From positions 1 to 64,000 of the forward strand of contig NZ_JADGDZ010000006.1 of the NCBI RefSeq assembly GCF_016744625.1: a stretch of DNA of 64,000 bases, in the 5' to 3' direction. The translations under genes were made by a program, and so were the position numbers. This document shows, one piece after another, positions 8,221-16,970 of this stretch; position 1 is the stretch's first letter; every line of letters begins with the position of its first letter. Source of the stretch: Winogradskyella sp. GTDB taxonomy: Bacteria > Bacteroidota > Bacteroidia > Flavobacteriales > Flavobacteriaceae. The notes beneath the pieces are model-generated. The model made no database searches. It was not told where the DNA came from and was given only the letters and a program-made list of their open reading frames with translations.

Positions 8221-10530
8221 TTATTCTTCTTTTTTTGAAGATTCTGGTTTTTCAATAATTTCATCTACAACTGTAATTGTTGCAGGTTCTACAGTACTGT
8301 CAAAAGAATTATGATACTCTTCTAGTAAACTCATTGTCGATTTAATTAAATCTTTAGTTTCTAATAATACACTAAAATAGAGCGTCGTATTTTTAGGACT
8401 CGATTCGTCAGTTCTAGTTCGTGCAACTTGTTTCTTAATTTTCTCTTTTACAAGTTTATAAACTTCAGTTCTTTCATCTAGGATAGCACCTATTTGTTCG
8501 AAGGATTCAGATTTAAAAGCAATTCTAGTGTCTTCAAATAAAATTTCCAATTTATCATCAATCTCTTTTAGCTCTTTAATTTGACTGAACTTAAGTTTCT
8601 TATGATTGTTATTAATGTGTTTGTGACTGACTTTTGAAATATACTCTAGAGATTGTGTCATATCCTGAAGATATCCTAGAATATTAATATAGAAATCACT
8701 TGCGCCTATACTAGACTCATCTAAATTTTTAATAAAATAGAATACATTATCACGTAAGTCATCAACCTCTGAGGTTAACTTTACAACTTGTTTTTTACTC
8801 TTTTTAAGTAAAGTTAAATCTTGTCTAGCAAGTCCAACAATAGCATTTGAGTAGATTCTATTGGTTCGCTTCACTACATTAGCCATGTTATTTGCACTTT
8901 CAAGAATAACACCTTGTAAGGAGCTGCTTTCTGATTTTGTCAGACTGTCTTCGTCAACAACCTTTGAAGATTTTTTCTTATGAGAGATGTAATTTCTGTA
9001 CAATAAAAGAGCAGTTAATAGAAGTAATATTGGTATTATAACTCTAGGGTTCCAGTTAATTAAAAACACTACAATGCCTGCAGAAACAAATGCTCCTAAA
9101 GCAGTACCAAACCATCCGCCAATAACATTCAATACACCAGCAACACGATATACAGCGCTTTCCCTTCCCCAAGCTCTATCTGCTAAAGACGTACCCATGG
9201 CAACCATAAATGTAACATAAGTTGTTGATAGTGGTAACTTCATTGAGGTTGCAATTGCGATTAATACTCCTGCTACCATTAAATTAACCGAAGCACGAAT
9301 CATGTCGAATGAAGGTGCATCGATACTTTGATCTTTGGTCATTATAAAGTTTGGTTTTTCAAAACTCTTACCAACACTTTTTTGAATTGATTCAGGTATG
9401 ATAACACCAAAGTAATTTGATAATTGTGTTGTTCCTTTTACAATCGCTCTCGAAAGTCGATTAGGTTCAAATTTTTCGTGTGTATCGCCTTGACGAGATA
9501 AGCTTAATTCTGTTTCTGCAACAGTTTTTGCTTTTTTAGAAAACCATAGTGTTAATACCATTATAGATCCTGCTATAAATAATAAATAAGGCTCAGCAGG
9601 TACTTTTTTCTCTAATACCGCCATTGACATGGTAACGTCCATTCCACCAGCAACCCAAGCTTCGTATGAATGATAAGCAGCCATGGGTACACCAATAAAG
9701 TTTACTAAATCATTTCCGGAAAATGCTAATGCCAATCCAAAAGTTCCTATAGCTATTACAACAAGCAAAATGGTTTTTTTGGTTAATTTCTCAAATATGA
9801 ACGAAAACAAAGTCCAGAAAATAAAACTTCCCAGTATTATATAAATTTCATTCCCTTCTACTACACTTTTTAGCTCTTTATAATATGGTGTTCCTTTTAG
9901 ACCTTTAAGGAAAATGAAATAAGTAATAGCAGTCAATGCTACACCACCAAAAACAATCCCAAAGTTTTTTATCTTTTTCTCATAGTTAAATGTGAAAATA
10001 AGTCTAGACACCCATTGCACTAATGCACCAACAGAGAATGCAATAACCACTGACAACAAAATACCAGATATAATTTCAATTGCCTTTTCGGTATTTATAA
10101 AAGTTCCTAAATCCGAGAAAGTATGCGAGTCGGAATGGCTAATTTTTATTAACGACATTACTACTGCAGCTCCCAATAAGTTGAATACAATCGAAACAGT
10201 AGTTGATGTTGGTAATCCAAGAGTATTAAAGAAGTCTAGCAACAAAATGTCTGTAATCATAACAGCCATAAAAATTAGCATAATTTCACCAAATTCAAAT
10301 TGAGCTGGAACAAAAATACCTTTCCTTGCCACTTCCATCATTCCACTAGAGAATACAGCACCAATAAAAATTCCTAAACTAGCAACAATCATAATTGTGC
10401 GCAACGAAATAGCCTTAGAACCAATCGCAGAGTTTAAGAAATTAATAGCATCGTTGCTTACACCAACAATAATATCAGCAACAGCTAAAACCGTAATAGC
10501 AATTAACATTAATAAGTAAATATTATCCAT
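8221..10530 (-). CDS. PiT-family inorganic phosphate permease with PhoU-like C-terminal domain
   Basis: A 769-residue low-affinity phosphate transporter of the PiT/PHO4 family in the inner membrane. The two family signatures appear as GVSNDAINFLNSA (about 23-35) and FSGNDLVNFIGVP (about 269-281), each followed by a membrane block. A second set, LPLSTTYV and GGWFGTA, lies near 425-470. From about 540 to 740 the protein is soluble, helical and PhoU-like, a fusion common in Bacteroidota. The upstream gene, 79 bases away on the same strand, encodes an OprO/P-type porin. Outer- and inner-membrane phosphate uptake are therefore probably co-transcribed. Phosphate as substrate is established for the family. 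Confidence 0.95.
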   Translation of the reverse strand: MDNIYLLMLIAITVLAVADIIVGVSNDAINFLNSAIGSKAISLRTIMIVASLGIFIGAVFSSGMMEVARKGIFVPAQFEFGEIMLIFMAVMITDILLLDFFNTLGLPTSTTVSIVFNLLGAAVVMSLIKISHSDSHTFSDLGTFINTEKAIEIISGILLSVVIAFSVGALVQWVSRLIFTFNYEKKIKNFGIVFGGVALTAITYFIFLKGLKGTPYYKELKSVVEGNEIYIILGSFIFWTLFSFIFEKLTKKTILLVVIAIGTFGLALAFSGNDLVNFIGVPMAAYHSYEAWVAGGMDVTMSMAVLEKKVPAEPYLLFIAGSIMVLTLWFSKKAKTVAETELSLSRQGDTHEKFEPNRLSRAIVKGTTQLSNYFGVIIPESIQKSVGKSFEKPNFIMTKDQSIDAPSFDMIRASVNLMVAGVLIAIATSMKLPLSTTYVTFMVAMGTSLADRAWGRESAVYRVAGVLNVIGGWFGTALGAFVSAGIVVFLINWNPRVIIPILLLLTALLLYRNYISHKKKSSKVVDEDSLTKSESSSLQGVILESANNMANVVKRTNRIYSNAIVGLARQDLTLLKKSKKQVVKLTSEVDDLRDNVFYFIKNLDESSIGASDFYINILGYLQDMTQSLEYISKVSHKHINNNHKKLKFSQIKELKEIDDKLEILFEDTRIAFKSESFEQIGAILDERTEVYKLVKEKIKKQVARTRTDESSPKNTTLYFSVLLETKDLIKSTMSLLEEYHNSFDSTVEPATITVVDEIIEKPESSKKEE

Positions 10531-10609
10531 AATCTTTAATTAAAATAAGTTCGCAAATATCTTTATAGTATTTAAGTAAAATGTTACCTAATTGTTATTT
10601 CTTTATTGT

Positions 10610-11815
10610 TTAAAAATGAAAATCAAAGCCCATTCTAAATGTAATGTTATCCTCATTACCATCTAGAGTTGTATAGCTTATGTCTGACTGCACTTTTAGT
10701 TTATGACCAACAATATATCTTGAAGCCCCTAAAGTATATTGAGCTGTTGGTAATGCACCAGTCTCAGCCTCATAGTCTAGAGTAGTAAAACGTGCCGCAA
10801 TTTCATAGTTACTCTTAAATAAATAGCCAGCTTGCAAGTTTAGCGCGTTACCTGTTAAAACTATATCACCAGTTGGAGTAGTACTATCAGCTTCAGTAGC
10901 TATAACATCATCAGCAGTTCGCTTAGCATATTCTCCCATAAATGAAAATCCATTGTATTTAAACATGGCATCAGCGAAAATTGTGGTCTGGTTAGTTTCA
11001 AATATAGTACCATCCATTCTAATCATATAATCTCCAGCAAAACCTCTTTCTCTTACAGCATTTTGATTGTAGTTATAAGTAAAGCCAAGCATTAATTTTG
11101 GTTTTTCTTCACGTTTTAAATCCGATTGACTATAATCTCCTTTAGATTTAAAGGTTCCGAAAGGTAAGAACTCTAAGCGTCCTGTATATTGCAATCCGCC
11201 TTCGTTTCCTTCAGTAACATTACGACCTTCACCTTGAGAAATTGCAAATTTTTCTCGCATTAGAAATTTATCACCTAAATTAGTTTTGTGACGCAACTGA
11301 ATACCTAAATCACGATCTATATTAAAACGACTGTTTAATAACGAACGATCTACTAATTGAAGATTAGCAGAAGATACTACACGTTCCACATTACCTGGAA
11401 GTTTGGTTTGTCCTGCCCATAATTCCCAGTTTCCTGAGAAATTCCACATAAGTACTGCATCTAAAATATATCGAGGTGTATTTCTATTAAATTCATTAGC
11501 TCCAGATATATCTCTATTAGATAAACCAAGTTCTAATTTATATTTCAATTTTGGACTATAAGCAAAACCATCAAATTTTAAACGTGCTCTACGTACTATA
11601 AAGTTATGTTCTGGGCTTCCATATTGGTTGCCATCATGATTCCAAGAAGACATAGAACGTACTTGAAAACGAGGTGCAAATTTTATACTAAAAGAACTGT
11701 CTTTGGCTACAAAATTAATTAAGCCTTTACCAAATGAAGTATCACTGATTTCTTGTGAGTTAAGCGAGGTTAGAGCTATTAGGGCAATAGCAACTAAAGT
11801 AAATTTAAATTTCAT
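10610..11815 (-). CDS. Phosphate/polyphosphate-selective porin (OprO/OprP family)
   Basis: A 401-residue outer-membrane barrel. The signal peptide ends near LNSQ (about 20). The strands FIVRRARLKFDG, ELWAGQTKLPGNVERV and DRSLLNSRFNIDRDLGIQL are typical of the Porin_O_P family, whose P. aeruginosa members pass phosphate or polyphosphate. The last residue pattern (GFDFHF) is a beta-signal ending in Phe. The gene comes before the PiT permease, so it would supply phosphate to that carrier. The 378-base region upstream is unusually structured, with an inverted repeat that encloses a terminator; see the separate entries. Phosphate starvation control is likely but no known Pho box could be identified. 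Confidence 0.92.
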   Translation of the reverse strand: MKFKFTLVAIALIALTSLNSQEISDTSFGKGLINFVAKDSSFSIKFAPRFQVRSMSSWNHDGNQYGSPEHNFIVRRARLKFDGFAYSPKLKYKLELGLSNRDISGANEFNRNTPRYILDAVLMWNFSGNWELWAGQTKLPGNVERVVSSANLQLVDRSLLNSRFNIDRDLGIQLRHKTNLGDKFLMREKFAISQGEGRNVTEGNEGGLQYTGRLEFLPFGTFKSKGDYSQSDLKREEKPKLMLGFTYNYNQNAVRERGFAGDYMIRMDGTIFETNQTTIFADAMFKYNGFSFMGEYAKRTADDVIATEADSTTPTGDIVLTGNALNLQAGYLFKSNYEIAARFTTLDYEAETGALPTAQYTLGASRYIVGHKLKVQSDISYTTLDGNEDNITFRMGFDFHF

Positions 11816-11821
11816 TATAAG

Positions 11822-11959
11822 TATTAGTTTTTGTCGCTACAAATAACTTACTTATTTCAATTATGAATGTTTCCATAACGTTAAGTTTTGGCATAAAAAA
11901 ACTGCCTTGGCCAAAGGCAGTCATTAGAATTCATGATAATTAGTCGACAAAAACTAATA
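11822..11959. repeat. 15-bp inverted repeat flanking 108 bases upstream of the porin gene
   Basis: TATTAGTTTTTGTCG at 11822-11836 is the exact reverse complement of 11945-11959. The enclosed DNA contains a strong minus-strand terminator. No target-site duplication is evident outside the arms, so transposon origin is not supported. Long-range pairing in the porin leader or a pair of regulator sites are alternatives. Confidence 0.55.
11895..11921 (-). terminator. Orphan intrinsic terminator in the porin leader
   Basis: On the minus strand ACTGCCTT and AAGGCAGT pair around a 5-base loop and are followed by a run of seven T. No gene on that strand ends nearby. It sits 80 bases upstream of the porin start, so it may be an attenuator of the porin-permease operon or the end of a small RNA from 11922-12190. 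Confidence 0.7.
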
Positions 11960-11978
11960 GATTATACGAAACTAATAG
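11951..11978. repeat. Direct repeat of AAACTAATAG, 18-base period
   Basis: AAACTAATAG occurs at 11951-11960 and 11969-11978. A related copy is the inverted arm at 11822. Spacing near two helical turns fits a regulator site for the porin gene, but AT-rich chance repetition cannot be excluded. Confidence 0.35.
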
Positions 11979-12121
11979 GTCTTATAAGACGAAGTAAATA
12001 TATATACGACGTATGACTAGAGTGTAATCTTAGTATTAACTAATCATTAAGATTAGAGATTGGATTAATGAATTTAAACACTTGATTTTAAGTTGTTTAA
12101 TTAATCAATGTAAACTTAATG

Positions 12122-12163
12122 TTAAGCAATTGTTGCTTAAATATTAACTAATCTTTATCTTTG
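12122..12163 (+). promoter_or_regulatory. Promoter and overlapping dyad of the MORN-protein gene
   Basis: TTG (12133-12135), 20 bases, then TATCTTTG (12156-12163) match the Bacteroidota promoter TTG-N19/20-TAnnTTTG. A perfect dyad TTAAGCAA-TTG-TTGCTTAA (12122-12140) covers the -33 element and looks like an operator. The start codon is at 12194, which leaves a leader of about 25 bases. Confidence 0.65.
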
Positions 12164-12193
12164 AGTACTAAGTAATTTTTAAAACCCATAATT

Positions 12194-12559
12194 ATGAACA
12201 AAAAAGTGTTGCTTTTATTCGCTTTATTTATCAGTATGGTTTCTTTTGCTCAGCAAGAGAGGAAATTAGAACTTAACAAAGACACCAATTTAATTGATGT
12301 AACGTATTATCACGACAATGGAGTTGTAAGCCAAACAGGGTTTTACACTTTAGATGGTAAATTACAGGGTGAATGGTTGAGTTTTGATACTGAAGGTAAA
12401 AAGAGTATTTCGGCGAATTATGATAATGGGAAAAAAGTCGGCAAGTGGTTTTATTGGATAGATAAAACTTTAAAAGAAATAGATTATACGAATAATGCTA
12501 TTGTTAGCATTATTGAATGGCAAAAAGATGATGAGTCATCTATAGCAATTCGGAATTAA
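12194..12559 (+). CDS. Small secreted MORN-repeat (YwqK-like) protein
   Basis: A 121-residue exported protein with a signal peptide ending in SFAQ (about 1-19). The body holds MORN_2-type repeats: GFYTLDGKLQGEWLSFD and ANYDNGKKVGKWFYW. Such repeats occur in Bacteroidota proteins often labelled YwqK-family antitoxin, but no toxin partner is adjacent and the export signal argues against a cytoplasmic antitoxin role. A 3D role in envelope protein-protein contact is possible; the function is unknown. It has its own well-formed promoter with an overlapping dyad and its own terminator, so it is a single-gene, regulated unit. Confidence 0.82.
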   Translation: MNKKVLLLFALFISMVSFAQQERKLELNKDTNLIDVTYYHDNGVVSQTGFYTLDGKLQGEWLSFDTEGKKSISANYDNGKKVGKWFYWIDKTLKEIDYTNNAIVSIIEWQKDDESSIAIRN

Positions 12560-12577
12560 TAAAAACATTTTACAAAT

Positions 12578-12609
12578 AAAAAAGCATCCTATATTTAGGA
12601 TGCTTTTTT
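12578..12609. terminator. Bidirectional terminator between the MORN gene and the beta-helix lipoprotein gene
   Basis: Fourteen-base perfect arms (12578-12591 and 12596-12609) enclose a 4-base loop with T-runs both ways. It serves the two convergent genes. Confidence 0.93.
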
Positions 12610-12638
12610 GCTCATAGTGTTTTGTGAAATATTGAAAT

Positions 12639-13841
12639 TTAATTATTCCCGACTGTCCAACCTGTTCCCCAAGTTGCAAAGTCAGTACCTGCAGCATTAC
12701 CAATACCAGATAGTAAATCTGAATCTGTAAATGTTTCGCCTGTATCATTTTTTACCTGAAGTGTCACATCTGTGAAAGTTACATCTGTTACAGATAGATC
12801 TCCATTTAATACACCAGTTCCTGTTGGGTTAGAACTATCTGATCCAGCATCTCCATCTAAATCAAAACCTTCTGCAAAACCTTCAATTAATATATTTGAA
12901 AATATACCTTGAGTACCAGCTCTTAACCTTATTGCTTCATTACCAGTTTCAGAACCATTACCAATTATTGTTAAGTTAGTTACAGTAGGTTTAGACCAAA
13001 ATATTGGGCTAGAGTTATTCCCTATGTCTGTATTGTAACCATCTGCTTCGATTCCTTTATCGTGTGAAGCACCATGAATTACGTGTGCATTTGTAATTAT
13101 TCCAGAGTAACCTTCTGTCCAGTCAATAGAGTCATCTTGTGCGTTAACCACTGATACATAATCTACATTTACTGTTCCGCCGAAGAACTCAATACCATCA
13201 TCTTTGCCTTCAAATACTTGAATGTACTCTACAGTTGTACCATTTCCAACACCATAAAAAGAGAAACCGTTATTTTCTGATTGACCGTCAGCGGAACCAC
13301 CAGAATACTGAACTCTTACATATCTTAAAATCCCTGAATTGTCAGTAATATCTGTCCCACCATAAGGTAGACTTGCAATTTCAGAAGTTGCAGTAGCATT
13401 ACCTGTTACTGAGTTGATAGGCGCATCACCTAAAATAATTAACCCTCCCCAATCACCAGCCTGTGGTGCAGCAGAATCTGAAGTTAGTATGATAGGATTA
13501 CTAGCATTCCCGTTAGCTATAAGTTGTGCTCCATTAGATATTGCAATATAAACATCAGATCCAGAAGCTACAGCTTCTATAACCATACCAGCAGGTATTG
13601 TTAATGTTGTACCAGAAGTCATAATAAGTGCTCCATCTATTTTGTATGTGTTGTTAGCATCTAAGGTTAAATCTTCAATATAAGTGCCTGATAATAATAT
13701 GGCTTCAGTACTGTTATTACCACCTCCATTATTGTTGGTGACACTGTTATCGTTAATAATGATATCAGCAGTATCATCCGAAGTACATGAGTTAAATAGC
13801 ATTCCGAAAATTGCTAATCCTAATAATAAATTATTTTTCAT
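12639..13841 (-). CDS. Surface-type lipoprotein with right-handed beta-helix repeats
   Basis: A 400-residue lipoprotein. The signal peptide ends at FNSC (C19). The following TSDDT resembles the Ser-Asp-rich lipoprotein export signal of flavobacteria that sends lipoproteins to the cell surface. After a low-complexity Asn/Gly linker the protein is built from short strands with turns such as GNASNPIILTSD, GGTVNVDYVSVVNAQDDS and GNEAIRLRAGTQG, the look of a parallel beta-helix. The TonB-dependent receptor gene lies 42 bases upstream in the same direction. The pair probably forms a surface complex in which this protein captures ligand, like SusD-type partners although it is not a SusD. The ligand is unknown. 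Confidence 0.82.
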   Translation of the reverse strand: MKNNLLLGLAIFGMLFNSCTSDDTADIIINDNSVTNNNGGGNNSTEAILLSGTYIEDLTLDANNTYKIDGALIMTSGTTLTIPAGMVIEAVASGSDVYIAISNGAQLIANGNASNPIILTSDSAAPQAGDWGGLIILGDAPINSVTGNATATSEIASLPYGGTDITDNSGILRYVRVQYSGGSADGQSENNGFSFYGVGNGTTVEYIQVFEGKDDGIEFFGGTVNVDYVSVVNAQDDSIDWTEGYSGIITNAHVIHGASHDKGIEADGYNTDIGNNSSPIFWSKPTVTNLTIIGNGSETGNEAIRLRAGTQGIFSNILIEGFAEGFDLDGDAGSDSSNPTGTGVLNGDLSVTDVTFTDVTLQVKNDTGETFTDSDLLSGIGNAAGTDFATWGTGWTVGNN

Positions 13842-13883
13842 TGTTTCTAAGTTTAATTTAATTTCTAATTAATTTAATTTGTT

Positions 13884-16742
13884 TTAAAATTTATATTTGA
13901 ATTGAAGACTTACAGTAAGTCCTCGTTTATAGTTTGTTACATCTTTTCCATTGGGTGAAGTCACTAATACATCTCCAACAGATGTGCCTTCTCTTAAGTA
14001 CTGTATAGTTGGATTTAAAATATTTTTAACTCCAAGGTTTAGTTCCATTTTTTTGCTCAACTTATTTTTAAGTACAAAATCTAAAGTTGGAATACCTTTT
14101 TCAATAACATTACCTAATTGTCCTGAGCCTAACGCATCAATTCTATCTGAGAAGTATGAGAAAATTAAGTTAGCCGTTGGTTTATAGTTTCCAAAGGTTG
14201 GTGAGTAGTTTATATCTGCATTTAGAATAATTGGTGAAGCTCCTTGTAACTCTTCTTCATCTTTATTAAAACTAACGCTATAAGTACCTAAAATAGATTC
14301 ATATAAATCTTGTTTAGTGTGCATGTAAGTAAAGTTTAAACCTGCAGAAAGTTTTGTATTTTCTTTTTCGTCATCCATAAGAATATTTTTTCTTATTTCA
14401 GCTTCAAAGCCTAAAATTTCAGCTTGCTCACCTGTTCTAAAAAACCGTTGAGTACCAGTTGCATCGAAAGCGACAACCTGGTTTATAGGATCTTTTATTT
14501 GCTTGTAAAACGCGCCTAAAGAGAATATTTCAGTTTTACTAATAAACCATTCGTATTTAAAATCTATATTTAAAATTTTAGAATAGGATACATCATTTAC
14601 ATTTGTGTAGGCAATGTCGTTAGTTCGACCTAATAAATCTGGATTGCCACCTATACGTTGAGAAATGCTTTCGTAAACAAATGGCGCAACTTCTTTAAAT
14701 TCTGGTAGAGATATTGTTTGACTTGCAGAAAAGCGTAAGTTTTGATCTTCGTTTAAAGCGTATTTAATGCTTAAACTAGGTAAGTATATAGTTTCATTAG
14801 CTCCAATTGTATTGTTTCCTGCTGCACCTAAGTTAATTACATCGTAAGCTATTTCTTGATCTATTGATTCTGTTCTTATACCAGGTACAAATAACCATTT
14901 GTCTCCTATTTTTAGTTCGGCATTAATATAGCCTGCATAAATATCTAATTTACCATTATAGGTGTTTTCTGGTAAACCAGGTCTATTTGTATTGCTTAAA
15001 CCAGGAATGTTGTTGATGACTTTTATCTCATACAAACCATTGCTATTAGAACTGATATTTAAATTTTCAAGAGAAAACAAGCTATTTAAATCATTAACAT
15101 TATTAACTGGTGTGTTTGGGTTTACGATATCGTAACCATATCTAATATTGTCAAACTGTCTCTCTTTAGCTCTTCCAGCAAAACCAAAGTTTAGCTTCAA
15201 GCTTTCATTTGTATTATAAGCGAAATTTAATCTGCTATTAAGCTCTTGGTCATTGATGTTTTGAAAATAACGTTGATTATCAAATACAACATTACTGTAG
15301 AATGTAGGTGTTGTAGAAGCATCATTGTCTAAAGCAAATTGATAATTTTCTATACTAATACGCTTTCTGTCTGGCTCGTGAGCATTAACAACGTTATATC
15401 CAATTCCCCAATCAATATTATATTTACCTTCTTCAAATTTATGCCGACCAGTCAATTGATTCACATAGATAAGGTTTTGGTTAAATTGAACATTCATTTG
15501 ATAAAAACCTTGATCAGTATTTAAAATTGCATCTCTATTTCTACCTGAGCCATCTATACCAAAATAACCAACTTTGTCCGTTGCATTATTAATAAATAAT
15601 GAATTAAACTTTATTGAATTGGCGTCGTCTATTTTGTAATTAACAGAAGCCATTGCTGTAGTTTTAGTAGAATATTCAAACTCTTCTGCATCCTCAAAAG
15701 CCTTCTTCTCAACGTTTGTGTAATCTATGTTGGAGCCTCTTCTGTATTCATATCCGTTTTCAAAAGAACCAGTACCATAAAAACTCAGTCTAGATCCGTT
15801 TTCAAAATTAAATGATTTACCAAAGGCTCCTCCAAAAGAGATGTTTAAAGGTGTATTAGATTGTTGTGGATCAAATCCATGAGATAATACAACCGCGAAA
15901 GGATTGTTATCATATCTGTTATAAAATCCAAAATAACTTGTTCCTTCGCTTCTAAAAAATTTCTTATCAGCTGAATTTGAATTTACTGAAGAGCCAAAAT
16001 TAAAGTCGAAAAATCCATTGCCTTTATAATCTTTAGAAGAAATATCCACGTTACCAGCAGAAAAGTCTCCAAAAAACCGAGATGAGTATGCCTTACTTAT
16101 AGATACATTTTCAATAATATCCGAAGAGAATAAGTTTAAATCAATATTCTTTTTGTTTACATCATTAGAAGGTAATGACAAACCATTCATTGTAGTGTTT
16201 AGATAACGATCACCTAAACCTCTTACATAAACATTACTAGATCCTTCTTGTTTAGAAACGCCAGATATTTTTGCTACCGCTCCAGCTGCATCGTTAACTC
16301 CTTTACGAGATAATTCTTCTGCTCCAATACTTTGCTTAATTTCAACAGCTTTCTTTTGATCTAATAATAAAGCAGCTTCACTTTCTTTTTTTCTAGAAAC
16401 CGTTCCTAATACAACTTCGTCTAAAGTTGCTGTACTTGCTCCCATTATAACATTTAACGTTGAAACATTGCTAGATACAACATCAACTTTAATTTCTTGG
16501 GTTTCGTAACCAACAAAACTAAAGATTAATATATATGATCCAGTCTCTACATCCTCGAACTTGTATATACCATCAATATCTGAATTTGTTCCTAGAGATG
16601 TTCCTTTTATGACAACATTAGCAAAAGGAAGTGGTTCGTTATTATATTCTTTATCAGTTAGCTTTCCTTCTATTGATCCAGTGTTTTGGGCAAAAGAGAT
16701 TGTGGTGATAAATAAAGTAAGTATTAAGTGTAATCTTCTCAT
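13884..16742 (-). CDS. TonB-dependent outer-membrane receptor
   Basis: A 952-residue outer-membrane transporter. Signal peptide 1-19 (ends FAQ). A CarboxypepD_reg-like beta-sandwich spans about 22-100. The TonB-box-like TLDEVVLG (107-114) follows. The plug domain runs about 130-240 (AGAVAKISGVS, NVYVRGLGDRYLNT), then a 22-strand barrel to the terminal Phe. This domain order is typical of Bacteroidota receptors. It precedes the surface lipoprotein at 12639-13841, and the two are probably one operon. Substrate cannot be read from sequence. The nearby phosphate porin and permease hint at a phosphorus-related ligand, which is weak context only. Confidence 0.94.
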   Translation of the reverse strand: MRRLHLILTLFITTISFAQNTGSIEGKLTDKEYNNEPLPFANVVIKGTSLGTNSDIDGIYKFEDVETGSYILIFSFVGYETQEIKVDVVSSNVSTLNVIMGASTATLDEVVLGTVSRKKESEAALLLDQKKAVEIKQSIGAEELSRKGVNDAAGAVAKISGVSKQEGSSNVYVRGLGDRYLNTTMNGLSLPSNDVNKKNIDLNLFSSDIIENVSISKAYSSRFFGDFSAGNVDISSKDYKGNGFFDFNFGSSVNSNSADKKFFRSEGTSYFGFYNRYDNNPFAVVLSHGFDPQQSNTPLNISFGGAFGKSFNFENGSRLSFYGTGSFENGYEYRRGSNIDYTNVEKKAFEDAEEFEYSTKTTAMASVNYKIDDANSIKFNSLFINNATDKVGYFGIDGSGRNRDAILNTDQGFYQMNVQFNQNLIYVNQLTGRHKFEEGKYNIDWGIGYNVVNAHEPDRKRISIENYQFALDNDASTTPTFYSNVVFDNQRYFQNINDQELNSRLNFAYNTNESLKLNFGFAGRAKERQFDNIRYGYDIVNPNTPVNNVNDLNSLFSLENLNISSNSNGLYEIKVINNIPGLSNTNRPGLPENTYNGKLDIYAGYINAELKIGDKWLFVPGIRTESIDQEIAYDVINLGAAGNNTIGANETIYLPSLSIKYALNEDQNLRFSASQTISLPEFKEVAPFVYESISQRIGGNPDLLGRTNDIAYTNVNDVSYSKILNIDFKYEWFISKTEIFSLGAFYKQIKDPINQVVAFDATGTQRFFRTGEQAEILGFEAEIRKNILMDDEKENTKLSAGLNFTYMHTKQDLYESILGTYSVSFNKDEEELQGASPIILNADINYSPTFGNYKPTANLIFSYFSDRIDALGSGQLGNVIEKGIPTLDFVLKNKLSKKMELNLGVKNILNPTIQYLREGTSVGDVLVTSPNGKDVTNYKRGLTVSLQFKYKF

Positions 16743-16970
16743 CAGTTTTTAAAATAGTACTGGTGCAAAGAAACTATGATTACATTATTTGTAGGTTATT
16801 CAAAAATTAAAGATTTGTAATTAAAAGGTTAGATAACTGTTAGCTTAATATTATGTCAATTAGCATTAAGGAAACAATTACATAACATTAAGATTTCTAT
16901 TATCTAACTAAGCTTTTTATAATCAATTCTATACCAATTTATCTATCTTGCATGTTCTAAGATTTAAACT

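Noticed and set aside
11822-11959. Miniature transposon with 15-bp terminal repeats
   Set aside because: No target-site duplication is visible and no second copy was seen in the window.
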